DNA from: CADEDH01 sp047974625
GTDB lineage: Bacteria; Actinomycetota; Acidimicrobiia; Acidimicrobiales; SZUA-35
Reading direction: 5' to 3'
Length of the DNA stretch: 64,000 nucleotides
NCBI GenBank assembly: GCA_047974625.1
Contig: JBKECK010000044.1
Location: 28,621-92,620 of the forward strand
Within the stretch, counting starts at the first letter, position 1. Every line of letters begins with the position of its first letter. Below the pieces are notes generated by a model, which saw only the letters and a program-made list of their open reading frames with translations, was not told the origin of the DNA and ran no database searches. Both the position numbers and the translations under genes were made by a program. Positions 35,612 through 44,197 of this stretch are shown one piece after another.

Positions 35612-37132
35612 TCAACTCGTGTACCCCGTGGGGCAGCCGTCACCGACGGTGACCCGGTCGCCGTCGGCCACCATGAACTGGATGATCCCGCCCGGATCGG
35701 CGGACGTGACCCGCTCCTGGCCGTCCGCGGTGTACACGATCACGTCACACGCCGCCTCGGAGCGACCCCGGTAACTGCCGGCGACCAGGTCGTCGGGCAC
35801 GGATGCCGGCACCCCCGGGGTGAGGTTGGCGGTGCCCGCCGGAGCGGAGGAGCTCGGCGATGACGACGATGGGGTGGAACTGGAGGGTGTCGAGCTCGGC
35901 GACGTGGAGGACGGGGGGATCGAGGGCGGCGGGGCGGTGGGTGAGGCGGTGGACGACGGGGCCGAGGTCGATGGTGCCGTGGGGGCCGCCGTGGCCGGGA
36001 TCGAGGACGTTTCCTGCGGTTCGGTCGGGCGGGTGGGCGCCGCCGTCGTCGGCCGGGCCGTCGAGGTCGTGCGGCGGCGGGCGCTGGTGGACGTCCGGGG
36101 GGCCGTGGCGGGCGGCGCCGTCGACGGGGCCGCGGTGGTTTCCGTGGCGGGCACGCTCGACGCCGTGGTGAGGCTGGAGGCCGCTGTGGTGGTGGAGGTC
36201 GTGGCCTCCGCCGATCCGTCGGCCACCGCGGTCGGGGCGGCGGCCTGGAGTTCGTCGGCGGCCACGGTCTGATCACCGCTCCCGTCGCCACCCCCGGGGA
36301 GGGGCAGGGTGACAAGGCCGAGGGTGTGGGCCGCGGTGAGGAGGAACACGATCACGGCCGCCCCGGCCAGGAGCTTGGGCCCGGTCGGCCGCAGCAGTTC
36401 ACTGATAGTGTCGGCGCGCGACGCCCGGGACGGGCGCCCCGCCCCGGTGGGCGGAGGCAGGGGGGCCAGGGCCCACACCCCTTCTACCGCGGGAGGGCCG
36501 TCATCGGGGACCAGGCCCCGGGTCGACCTAGCGGACGGGGGCGGCCCGGCGATGGGCTCGTCGTGGGCCGGTTGCAGCACCGGGGTGGCCGGCGCCTCCC
36601 CGGACCGGTTGGACGGGGCCGGATTGGCCGCCGCGGCCGCCCGTAGGGTCCCCGTCTCCACGGCACTGGCCACGATGGGGAACGGCGGAGGGCCCGGTGA
36701 GGCGACCTCCGGATCCGGGACCGGGTCGTCCTCGGTGGCGTCGGAGCGGGTGTCCTGCGACGACACCTGCTCCAGAATCGAGCCGCTCCTCGGCGCCACC
36801 GGCCCCGACCCGGGCGACGTCTCGACGGTCTCCGAGGCGAATACCGGCCGCGAGACCGGCCGGATGAGCGTCCCCGGCTCCCCCGGCGGCGTCACCCGGG
36901 CGGGACGGGACGAGAACCACTCCGACAGCGACCCGCCGGGTTCGGGGGTGAACCGGTCGGGAAGGCGACGGGCGTCGTCCAGGAAGGCGGCCAACGGATC
37001 GTCGGAATCGACGGCCACGCCGTCAAGCGCGGCCGCCAACCCCTCATCGGTGAGGACACCGTCGTCGGACAGGTTCGGTTCGTCGAACCGGGGATCCGAC
37101 ATCAGGTTGGACGGGCGGGGGCCGGACGTCAT
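35612..37132 (-). CDS. Putative anti-sigma factor with Ser/Thr/Pro-rich extracytoplasmic region
   Basis: A 506-residue single-pass membrane protein. The cytosolic part (1-245) begins with short acidic helices (TDEGLAAALDGV, DPLAAFLDDARRLPD) that resemble the sigma-binding region of RsdA-type anti-sigma factors. One transmembrane helix lies near 253-275. Outside, residues 285-435 are almost entirely Ser, Thr, Pro and Ala, probably an extended wall-spanning stalk. A small terminal domain has two cysteines (EAACDVIVY, VGDGCPTGY). ATG 37132 overlaps the ECF sigma gene stop as ATGA, the strongest argument for an anti-sigma role. Confidence 0.65.
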   Translation of the reverse strand: MTSGPRPSNLMSDPRFDEPNLSDDGVLTDEGLAAALDGVAVDSDDPLAAFLDDARRLPDRFTPEPGGSLSEWFSSRPARVTPPGEPGTLIRPVSRPVFASETVETSPGSGPVAPRSGSILEQVSSQDTRSDATEDDPVPDPEVASPGPPPFPIVASAVETGTLRAAAAANPAPSNRSGEAPATPVLQPAHDEPIAGPPPSARSTRGLVPDDGPPAVEGVWALAPLPPPTGAGRPSRASRADTISELLRPTGPKLLAGAAVIVFLLTAAHTLGLVTLPLPGGGDGSGDQTVAADELQAAAPTAVADGSAEATTSTTTAASSLTTASSVPATETTAAPSTAPPATAPRTSTSARRRTTSTARPTTAAPTRPTEPQETSSIPATAAPTAPSTSAPSSTASPTAPPPSIPPSSTSPSSTPSSSTPSSSSPSSSAPAGTANLTPGVPASVPDDLVAGSYRGRSEAACDVIVYTADGQERVTSADPGGIIQFMVADGDRVTVGDGCPTGYTS

Positions 37133-37779
37133 GGGATAACCATCTCCAGAAGGACTCGGGACTGGACCCGGCGCAGGGCACGCCGTTGTAGCGCGGCGAC
37201 GGCGGTCGCCGGCTTGTCGAGGACGTAACCGACCTCGTCGACGCTGAGCGGGCCGAGCAACCGCAGCAGGACGACCGAACGCTGTTCCGGGTTGAGGTCG
37301 GCGACCATCGTGATCAAGCGCTCGACGGCGGGGTCCGCGTGGGGCGACCGTTCCGTGTCCGACGGGTCGCCGGCCACGCCGGGAGCTGACCCCGGTGATG
37401 ACCCGGGATGAGGATCGGGACCGATCCGGGGGGCGGGTGCGGTGACCGTGACCGACCGACCGCCGCCGTCGTCGGGGACGGAGGCCATGACCAGGCGGTG
37501 GGCGATGGCGAACACCCAGGCCCGGAAGCCGGAGGGCCCGCCCTCGAACCGGTCCAGCCGCTGGAAGGCGCGCCGAAAGGCCTCACTGGCGATCTCGACG
37601 TCGTCGGGGACGCGACTGGCCGCGGCGTAGGCGGCCACCGATGGGGACAGCCAACGGAAGATCCGTTCGAAGGCCCGGCCGTCACCGAGACGGGCCGCGT
37701 CGAGCAGAGCGGCGAACTCAGTGTCCGACCGGTCACGGTCTTGGGGGCCGTCGCCCACCTGGGAGTCCGATGTAGCCAT
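37129..37779 (-). CDS. ECF-type RNA polymerase sigma factor
   Basis: A 216-residue sigma-70 family protein. Region 2 is about 25-95 (FERIFRWLSPSVAAYAAA, DVEIASEAFRRAFQRLDRFEG, FRAWVFAIAHRLV). A 60-residue Pro/Gly/Asp-rich linker follows, then region 4 (about 155-210; LNPEQRSVVLLRLLGPLSVDEVG, ALQRRALRRVQ). Region 4 lacks the usual small-residue pattern in the recognition helix, so promoter specificity may be unusual. ATG 37779 has GGAG upstream. It forms a two-gene unit with the putative anti-sigma factor, resembling SigD/RsdA arrangements. Confidence 0.8.
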   Translation of the reverse strand: MATSDSQVGDGPQDRDRSDTEFAALLDAARLGDGRAFERIFRWLSPSVAAYAAASRVPDDVEIASEAFRRAFQRLDRFEGGPSGFRAWVFAIAHRLVMASVPDDGGGRSVTVTAPAPRIGPDPHPGSSPGSAPGVAGDPSDTERSPHADPAVERLITMVADLNPEQRSVVLLRLLGPLSVDEVGYVLDKPATAVAALQRRALRRVQSRVLLEMVIP

Positions 37780-38071
37780 ATGCTCCGCCAGTGCCAGAGG
37801 CACACACCCGCCGTGCGTCCCGGCCACCCGAAGGTCGGCCGCTGGCAACTCTAGCCCGGTGGCACCTGCCACGCCCCGGAACATCATGCCACAGGTCGCC
37901 CCCTGCTTGAGCCTCGCGCCCCCAACGCACCGGTGGCGCGGGCCGCAGATGCCCGTTCGACACCTGGCTATCACCCCCGACCGCGGGGTCCGGACCGGTC
38001 ATGACGGGGCCGTCGCGGTGCGCTATCGTGAACGGTTCCGGCTCAGAGGGACCACAGCACAAGTAGGAGTG

Positions 38072-39184
38072 ATGAGGCACCTCAGCTATCTGCCGGCTTG
38101 GGCTGGCAAGGTCGGTTCCGTACCGGCCGAGTCCGACAAGCCGGGGGCGACGAGAAAACCAAGACACGATCTCATCATCATCGAAGATGGGTACGTGGCC
38201 GATCCGGTGATGGAGACGGCCGCGCGACCGGTCGCGAGTGGTGTCGAGGTCCAGGGCGACCCGGACGTGTCGTCCGCCGTCGCGCTGTGCGACGTCGCCC
38301 TAGCGACGGATGACCCCCTACCGACGGATGACGCCCTACCGACGGATGGGGACATCACCGCGGAGCTGAAGGTGGTGGCGGTCGGCCCCGGGATCGTCGA
38401 CGTCGCGGCCGGGGCGGTCTTGCCCACGGTTACAGCGACATTCCCGGCTCGGGCCACGCCACCTGTGGCCGGCAACGACACGGCCAACCCTGTGGCCGGC
38501 AACCACACGGCCAACCCTGTGGCCGGCAACGACACGGCCGACCCTGTGGCCGGCAACGACACGGCCGACCCTGTGGCCGGCAACGACACGGCCAATGGTC
38601 CGAGCGTCGAGGACGAGTCCGTGGCCCCGGATGCCGACGGCAGATCGAACGACACCGGCCACGACAACGCCGACAACGGCGGGAGCAGCGGCAACGACCC
38701 CGACCCGGCGGAAACGGGCCCCGAGGCCGTCGCCGTCTTCGTCGACCCCCTCGATCCGGACGCCATCCCCTCCCGGGAGCTGGCCGACGGGGCGGCCACG
38801 AAGCGGAACGGGAACGGACCGGACCCGTCCGGGGCGCCCCCCACCGAGGCGACGGCCGCAGCGCCCACGGCTGAGGGGGCAGAGGACGGTCCAGGGGACG
38901 AGCCCACGCCGGAGCCGGCCACCACTGGGGAGGTGCCGGCCGTGGACGAGTCGGGGTCGGCCGAAGCGACGCCGGCGGGGCAACCCGATCCGGCCCCGGG
39001 GCACGCCGCTGCCACCGCCACCCCCCGTCGGACCAGTCCGATGCTGGTGTTCACCCTGGTGTGTCTCGCCGCCCTCGCCCTCGGCGTGTTGGTGGCGTGG
39101 CTGTTGAGCGGTCAGGCGTCGGGTACCGCGGCCGCCGAAGCCGGGCGCGCCCTCGGGGTGGCCGTGGCCCGTCCGATCGGCTGA
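38072..39184 (+). CDS. Repeat-containing protein with a C-terminal transmembrane anchor
   Basis: A 370-residue protein of unknown function. It is acidic and low-complexity (Asp, Pro, Thr, Ala, Gly) apart from a short basic N-terminal region ending in HDLIIIEDGYV. Five 9-residue repeats of PVAGNDTAN type occupy about 131-175. The only hydrophobic segment is near the C-terminus (about 328-350, LVFTLVCLAALALGVLVAWLL), leaving a 20-residue tail, which resembles a tail-anchored topology. ATG 38072 has GTAGGAGTG just upstream. It diverges from the sigma/anti-sigma unit across a 292-base region, so it may be a regulon member. Confidence 0.6.
   Translation: MRHLSYLPAWAGKVGSVPAESDKPGATRKPRHDLIIIEDGYVADPVMETAARPVASGVEVQGDPDVSSAVALCDVALATDDPLPTDDALPTDGDITAELKVVAVGPGIVDVAAGAVLPTVTATFPARATPPVAGNDTANPVAGNHTANPVAGNDTADPVAGNDTADPVAGNDTANGPSVEDESVAPDADGRSNDTGHDNADNGGSSGNDPDPAETGPEAVAVFVDPLDPDAIPSRELADGAATKRNGNGPDPSGAPPTEATAAAPTAEGAEDGPGDEPTPEPATTGEVPAVDESGSAEATPAGQPDPAPGHAAATATPRRTSPMLVFTLVCLAALALGVLVAWLLSGQASGTAAAEAGRALGVAVARPIG
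38462..38596 (+). repeat. Five 27-bp in-frame tandem repeats
   Basis: Five units of 27 bases begin at 38462, 38489, 38516, 38543 and 38570 and differ at only a few positions. They encode PVAGNDTAN-type nonapeptides. The near-identity at DNA level suggests recent expansion and possible copy-number variation between strains. A smaller 15-base repeat (encoding PTDD) precedes it near 38310-38345. Confidence 0.9.
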
Positions 39185-39288
39185 GGCGCGACCCGCCGAC
39201 GGACCAACCGCCCCTCATCGACCGCCCCTCATCGACCGCGCCTCAAGGGACGTGCATCATCGATCGGGGGGCGACGCTCCGGGCCGGT

Positions 39289-39675
39289 CTACCGTCGAGG
39301 TTCGGAGGAGACGCGCCGGTCGCGTCCGCTGAGACGGCGGACGGCGGAGCGGGCACCGCGGGTGAGCTGCACCACCCCTAGGGCGGCCACCGCGACGCCG
39401 ATCATGGCCAGGAACGGCGACCGCTGGATGACCAGCATCGCCGCCACCAGGCCAGCCACGATCAGGATCGGGGCAAACCACCACCAGCCCAGCGCCGACA
39501 CCAGCGCGGCCCGCAACCGGAGCCGCCAGCCCACCGCGCCGCTGATGTCGGCCTCAAGCTGGTCGAGCGACTGGCCGGGGCTGCCGTCGAGATCAGCGGT
39601 CAGTTCGCGGAACCGCCGTTCTTCCTCGGGGGTGAGTGGTGCCCCCCGGCGATGAGGCGGGTCGGTTCCGGCCAT
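39289..39675 (-). CDS. DUF3040-like small membrane protein
   Basis: A 128-residue protein. The N-terminal helix LTPEEERRFRELTADL, two transmembrane helices (about 62-82 and 84-104) and a basic tail (RGARSAVRRLSGRDRR) match the layout of actinobacterial DUF3040 proteins, of unknown function. ATG 39675 is chosen because the family motif begins shortly after it. A short CCCCTCATCGACCG direct repeat lies downstream near 39210-39240. Confidence 0.6.
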   Translation of the reverse strand: MAGTDPPHRRGAPLTPEEERRFRELTADLDGSPGQSLDQLEADISGAVGWRLRLRAALVSALGWWWFAPILIVAGLVAAMLVIQRSPFLAMIGVAVAALGVVQLTRGARSAVRRLSGRDRRVSSEPRR

Positions 39676-39722
39676 GGCGCTTCTTTTCCGCAGCAGTTCC
39701 GCAACGGCCGGCACTGCGGCCG

Positions 39723-40238
39723 TCAGTGTCGTTTCACCCCACCGTACTTCATTCTGGTGTCACTCATCTCAGCCGGGCGGGCAACATCGTCGTTGAGTGC
39801 GGCGTCGACGACCTCACCGATGAACAGGGTGTGGGTTCCCAGGTCGATCGAGTGCTCGACCCGGCAGTCGAGATAGGCCAGGGCCTGGTCGAACACGGGT
39901 GCGCCGGTGGCACCGGACCGGACGGGGCGACCGTTCAAGGTCGCCCCGTCGTCGACAGCCGGCTTCGAGAACTTGACGAACACCCGGGTGTCCTCGGCAT
40001 CCCACAGGTTGACGGTGAACGAGCCACCCTCCCTGATCAACCGGTGGGTGACCGCGGTGTTGTCGACCCCGACCCCGATCAGCACTGGTTCCATCGACAA
40101 CTGGGTGATCCAGCTGGTCGTCATGGCGTTGCGCTCGTCGCCGGCCCGGGAGCCGACGAGGGCGAGCACGTTCGGGATCTTCCACGTGATCTTGTTGATG
40201 AGTTCGCTGCCGGGGCCGTCCCCGCGGGCCTCGCTCAC
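39723..40238 (-). CDS. Flavin reductase-like FMN-binding protein
   Basis: A 171-residue protein with the split-barrel fold of flavin reductases: PNVLALVGSRAGDERNAMTTSWITQLSMEPVLIGVGV near the N-terminus, then GSFTVNLWDAED, and LDCRVEHSIDLGTHTLFIGEVVDA. It would bind FMN and either reduce flavin with NAD(P)H or act on an unknown substrate. GTG 40238 overlaps the aminotransferase stop as GTGA, so the two may act together. Confidence 0.8.
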   Translation of the reverse strand: MSEARGDGPGSELINKITWKIPNVLALVGSRAGDERNAMTTSWITQLSMEPVLIGVGVDNTAVTHRLIREGGSFTVNLWDAEDTRVFVKFSKPAVDDGATLNGRPVRSGATGAPVFDQALAYLDCRVEHSIDLGTHTLFIGEVVDAALNDDVARPAEMSDTRMKYGGVKRH

Positions 40239-41455
40239 CGGCCGGCCGTGGGCGCCGCGCCGCGGATGACGTCGGCCAGTCGGGCCACCCCGACCCGCAT
40301 GTCCTCCGGGCTCGGCTGCCCGAAACACAGTCGCAGGCGGGAGGCGCCCCAGACGGGGTCGGCGGCCCAGCCCGCCCCGGCGTTGAACTCGACGCCCACC
40401 GCGGCCGCCGGTTCGACCAGCTGGGCGGTGTCGATCGGCTCGGTCAGTTCGACCCAGAGGAAGATGCCACCCTTTGGCGCCCGGAACCGGGCCAGGGAAC
40501 CGAACGAGTCCTCCACCGCGGTCATCATCGCCGCGGCCTTGCCCTGGAGGGTCGCAGTGAGCTGGGGCACATGGTCGTCGAAATGGGCGGCCGCGTACTC
40601 GGCCACGACCATCTGTTCCAGCGCGCCGGTGCCGGCGTCGGCCTTCATGGCCGAGATCTGGGCCAGTACGGCCGGGTGGGCCACGATGTACCCGACCCGC
40701 AGGGCCGGGGCCAACGACTTGGAGAACGATCCGCAGAAGATCACCCGGCCCTCCTCGTCGAGGGAGGCGAGGGTGGGGGGACGCGAGCCGTCCCACAACA
40801 GCTCCGCGTAACAGTCATCCTCGAAGATGACCAGGTCATGGGCCTTGGCCACCTCGAGCAGCTGGCGGCGCCGTTCCAGGGGCAGCACGGTGCCGGTCGG
40901 GTTCTGCACGGTGGGGATGGTGTAGAGGAATGCGGGCCGGCGGCCCTCGGCGGCCAGCCGTTCCAGCACCTCCACCAGGGACTCCACCCGGAGACCGTCG
41001 TCGTCCACCTCTACGCCGACCACCTCGGCGCCCCGGCGTTGGAGCTTGGCCAGCATGCCCCCGTAGGTGGCCTGCTCCACGAGGACGACGTCGCCCCGCT
41101 CGACCAGCAGCATGTTGACCAGGTCGAGCGCCTGGAGCGAGCCCGAGGTGATCAGGACGTCGTCGGCGGTGCACGCCATCGACGCCTGCTTGCCGAGCAT
41201 GGACGCCACGAACTGGCGAAGCGGCTCGTAGCCGAACGGGCTGCCCCCAAGGTTGTAGGTGGCGAGACCCCGGCCTTCGCGGCCGAGGACGGCGAGCGCG
41301 GACTCGGCCAGTCCACCTACCGGCACACTGTCGGCGTCGTTGTTACCCCCGACGAAGCTGTAGGGGGGTGAGGATGTCCACGCCGGGCCGGCGGGCGGGA
41401 GTCCGGGGCGGAACGCCCGGGTGGGATCGTAGGTCATGGCCCGATTCTGTCCCAT
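40235..41455 (-). CDS. PLP-dependent aminotransferase (class I/II, 2-aminoadipate type)
   Basis: A 406-residue fold-type I aminotransferase. Motifs include TSGSLQALDLVNMLL, IPTVQNPTGTVL, the aspartate-tyrosine pair FEDDCYAELLW and the Schiff-base lysine K246 in GSFSKSLAPALRVGY. The pattern is that of stand-alone aminotransferases related to LysN and the MocR C-terminal domain. The amino donor and substrate are not evident. ATG 41455 has GAGG upstream; ATG 41437 is the alternative. It diverges from purU. Confidence 0.85.
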   Translation of the reverse strand: MGQNRAMTYDPTRAFRPGLPPAGPAWTSSPPYSFVGGNNDADSVPVGGLAESALAVLGREGRGLATYNLGGSPFGYEPLRQFVASMLGKQASMACTADDVLITSGSLQALDLVNMLLVERGDVVLVEQATYGGMLAKLQRRGAEVVGVEVDDDGLRVESLVEVLERLAAEGRRPAFLYTIPTVQNPTGTVLPLERRRQLLEVAKAHDLVIFEDDCYAELLWDGSRPPTLASLDEEGRVIFCGSFSKSLAPALRVGYIVAHPAVLAQISAMKADAGTGALEQMVVAEYAAAHFDDHVPQLTATLQGKAAAMMTAVEDSFGSLARFRAPKGGIFLWVELTEPIDTAQLVEPAAAVGVEFNAGAGWAADPVWGASRLRLCFGQPSPEDMRVGVARLADVIRGAAPTAGR

Positions 41456-41539
41456 CGTGGCCTCGCGGGGCCACGAGGACGGCCAAGCAGGGGGGTGGCC
41501 GTGCCGTATCGCGGCCCCGAACCGGCACACTCAGTGGCC

Positions 41540-42415
41540 GTGAGCCCAGCCCACCGATCGACGACACCACAGGCCTCGCTCATCGTCACCGGGCGGGACC
41601 AACCCGGCATCGTGGCCGCCGTGACCTCCGTGCTGGCCCGCCACGGGGCCAACATCGTGGCCCTCGACCAGCATTCCGACCCGGGCGATGGTGCGTTCTT
41701 CCAGCGCACCGTGTTCGGCCTCGGCGACCTCAAGGCGGCCATGCCCCAGCTCGACACCGATCTCGCCGGGGTCCTGGCCGACGGGTTCGACCTCCGGTTC
41801 CAGCTCCGGGACCGATCGATCCCGAAACGGATGGCCATCTTCGCCTCCCGGTCGGACCACTGCCTGCTCGATCTGTTGTGGCGGCACCGGCGGGGCCAGC
41901 TACCGGTCACGGTGCCGATGGTGATCTCGAACCACCCTGACACCGCCGAGGAGGTCCGCCGGTTCGGGGTGCCGTTCTTCCACGTTCCCTGCGCCGGGCC
42001 CGACAAGTCGGGGGCCGAGGCCGAACAGCTCCGCCTGCTCACCGGCAACGTCGATTTCGTGGTGCTGGCCCGCTACATGCAGATCCTGTCACCCGCCTTC
42101 ATCGGCCGGCTCGGGGTGCCGATCATCAACATCCACCATTCGTTCCTCCCCGCCTTCGTGGGCGCCGACCCGTACCAGCGGGCCCGGGAACGGGGGGTGA
42201 AGCTGATCGGGGCCACCGCCCACTACGTCACCGAGGAGTTGGACGAGGGTCCGATCATCGAGCAGGACGTGATCAGGGTGGGCCACGCCGACACCGTCGC
42301 CGATCTGAAGCTGCTCGGTGCCGACGTGGAACGGGCGGTGTTGTCCCGGGCCGTGAGCTGGCACAGCGAGGACCGCGTGATCCGCCACGGGGGCCACACC
42401 ATCGTGTTCGCCTGA
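41540..42415 (+). CDS. purU: Formyltetrahydrofolate deformylase
   Basis: A 291-residue enzyme hydrolysing 10-formyltetrahydrofolate to formate and tetrahydrofolate. An N-terminal ACT domain (TGRDQPGIVAAVTSVLARHGANIV, ALDQHSD) is followed by the formyltransferase-like domain. Catalytic segments are INIHHSFLPAF (with the conserved histidines) and TAHYVTEELDEGPIIEQD. Similarity to actinobacterial PurU extends over the full length. Start choice is uncertain: GTG 41540, 41534 and 41495 are all in frame and none has a strong ribosome binding site. Confidence 0.93.
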   Translation: MSPAHRSTTPQASLIVTGRDQPGIVAAVTSVLARHGANIVALDQHSDPGDGAFFQRTVFGLGDLKAAMPQLDTDLAGVLADGFDLRFQLRDRSIPKRMAIFASRSDHCLLDLLWRHRRGQLPVTVPMVISNHPDTAEEVRRFGVPFFHVPCAGPDKSGAEAEQLRLLTGNVDFVVLARYMQILSPAFIGRLGVPIINIHHSFLPAFVGADPYQRARERGVKLIGATAHYVTEELDEGPIIEQDVIRVGHADTVADLKLLGADVERAVLSRAVSWHSEDRVIRHGGHTIVFA

Positions 42416-42425
42416 CCCCACGTCG

Positions 42426-42445
42426 GGGGCCGGCCGTTCGGCCCC
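42426..42445. terminator. Bidirectional terminator hairpin
   Basis: GGGGCCG (42426-42432) pairs with CGGCCCC (42439-42445) around a six-base loop, exactly between two convergent stop codons. Confidence 0.6.
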
Positions 42446-42446
42446 G

Positions 42447-43016
42447 TCAGTCGTCGGGGAAGGGGTCCACCATCCCGTCCTCGAGTTCGATGTCGAAGGC
42501 GTTGAGGGTGAACGAGATGAGGCCGTAGTAGCCGACGAGGGTCACAAGCTCGATGAGTCCGGCCTCGCCGAAGGCCTCGACGGCCCGAGCGTAGGTGGCG
42601 GAGGTCAGGCGGGACCCGGCGGTCAGCTCCGTGGCCACGGTGTGGGCCACGGCCTCGTCGCCCTCGAAGCCGGGGTCCTCGCCCGCCTGGAGCCGGTCCA
42701 GTGACGCCTCGCTGAGGCCGGCGGCCAGGCCCAACCGTCGGTGGGCGGCGAACTCGAACCTGGCCCGGTGGTGGGCGCCGACGGTGCAGACCGCGGCCTC
42801 GACGACCGGATCGGGTAGGGAGGTGCCGAAGCGGAGGGTGGCCCCGAGCCGCTGGGCGGGTTCGCCGACATGGGGGGCGCGGGCCCAGACCCCGAACGGC
42901 CCGACCAGGCCGAGGCGCCCGTGACGCCGGGCCCGGTCACCCTGGTTGATCTGGTCGAGGAACGCCCGCTGGCGCTCGTCGAGATCGTCTTCGGTGATGG
43001 GATCGAGCCTGGTCAT
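42447..43016 (-). CDS. Carboxymuconolactone decarboxylase family protein
   Basis: A 189-residue all-helical protein with the CMD/AhpD pattern (FGVWARAPHVGEPAQRLGATLRF; VVEAAVCTVGAHHRARFEFAAH). The CxxxH element is partly present (C-x4-H), whereas the CxxC of AhpD peroxidases is not, so peroxidase activity is unlikely. It follows the amidohydrolase gene after 17 bases on the same strand, suggesting a small catabolic operon. The reaction is unknown. Confidence 0.78.
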   Translation of the reverse strand: MTRLDPITEDDLDERQRAFLDQINQGDRARRHGRLGLVGPFGVWARAPHVGEPAQRLGATLRFGTSLPDPVVEAAVCTVGAHHRARFEFAAHRRLGLAAGLSEASLDRLQAGEDPGFEGDEAVAHTVATELTAGSRLTSATYARAVEAFGEAGLIELVTLVGYYGLISFTLNAFDIELEDGMVDPFPDD

Positions 43017-43033
43017 GGTGGTCCGTATGGTGG

Positions 43034-44053
43034 TCAGGCGAGTCGGTAGACCCGGCGGGCGGTGGCGTTGAACAGCTGCTGCCGGTCGGCTTCGGAGCGG
43101 GACGCGGCCAGCTTCTTGAAGGCGTTCCACAGGACGGAGTACGACACCGATTCCCGGTCGACGGGGAAGTTCGACTCGAACATGCAGCGGTCGGCCCCGA
43201 AGGTGTCGATGCAGAACTCGTAGTACCGGCCGGTCCGGTCGACCAGTTCGTCGGAGGTGGCGGGCCGGGGCCGCTCATGCCAGCCGAACCCGTTGATCTT
43301 CATGTTGATGCCGCCCAGCTTGAAGTGGACGTTCCCGGAGGCGGCGAGCGGGGCGATTGCCTCCTGCCAACGGGCGAAGATCTCGTCGTGGCGGTCGGCG
43401 TAGGGCCCGATCCCGAGCGGGCCACCGAAATGGTCGAGGATGATGGTGACGTCGGGGTGGGAGCGGGCCAGTTCCACCAGCTCGGGAATCTGGGTGTGAT
43501 AGCACCAGGCGTCGAAGCTCAGGCCCAGGTCGGCCAGGACCCGCATCCCCTCGTTGAAGGCGTCGGACACCATCAGGTGCTCCACCGGGTCGGTGTGGGA
43601 GTTGCGGACGGCGTCGTCGGCGTCCCACCCGGCCGCGTGGCGGATCCCCTTGAACCGTTCCGGGGCGACCGACAGGTGGGCGTCGAGCACGTCACGGACC
43701 TTGGCCCCCAGGGTCAGGTCGGCGTAACCGACGATGCCCTCGGCCACCCGGCACTCCCCGTACCCGCCGGACGCGCTCATGGCCGCGATGCCCTGGACGA
43801 ACTCGGTCTCCCCCACCGGGGCCAGTTCCCGCGGCCCGTCGGCGCGGTACATGGCGTTGCATTCGACGAAGACGGTGGACGTGACCCGATGGCGGGCGTC
43901 CGGTTCGGGTCCATCGGTGATGTCGGCCAGAACCTCATCCAGCAGGTAGCGGCTGCCTGGGTGGTCCCAGAGGTGATGGTGGGGATCACAGATCTCCCGG
44001 TCTGGGTCGACGATGTCCTCGCGGACCTGATCGAGCCACTCAACTTGGCGCAT
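43034..44053 (-). CDS. Amidohydrolase-related protein (Amidohydro_2 family)
   Basis: A 339-residue TIM-barrel metal hydrolase. DPHHHLWD near residue 24 gives the HxH metal motif, with ILDHFGGP and the final FESNFPVD segment (active-site region) typical of the Amidohydro_2 family, which includes lactonases and decarboxylases. Adjacent CMD-type protein suggests a role in ring-cleavage or lactone metabolism, but no specific substrate can be given. ATG 44053 has GGGGGAG upstream. Confidence 0.82.
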   Translation of the reverse strand: MRQVEWLDQVREDIVDPDREICDPHHHLWDHPGSRYLLDEVLADITDGPEPDARHRVTSTVFVECNAMYRADGPRELAPVGETEFVQGIAAMSASGGYGECRVAEGIVGYADLTLGAKVRDVLDAHLSVAPERFKGIRHAAGWDADDAVRNSHTDPVEHLMVSDAFNEGMRVLADLGLSFDAWCYHTQIPELVELARSHPDVTIILDHFGGPLGIGPYADRHDEIFARWQEAIAPLAASGNVHFKLGGINMKINGFGWHERPRPATSDELVDRTGRYYEFCIDTFGADRCMFESNFPVDRESVSYSVLWNAFKKLAASRSEADRQQLFNATARRVYRLA

Positions 44054-44197
44054 ACCCACTCCCCCGGTCTCCACCGGCCGTACCGAATCACTCGACCGGG
44101 CAGGCCAGCCTTCCACGCACCCGGCGAGCCCTCAACCCGGGCCCGACCCGTGTTGTCCGTACTATTGGCCGGGTGCGACCCGTACCATGGTGACCGT

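Noticed and set aside
35820..36272. Val/Gly/Ala-rich open frame on the plus strand opposite the anti-sigma stalk
   Set aside because: It is the antisense of the Ser/Thr/Pro repeats and has no independent coding signal or ribosome binding site.
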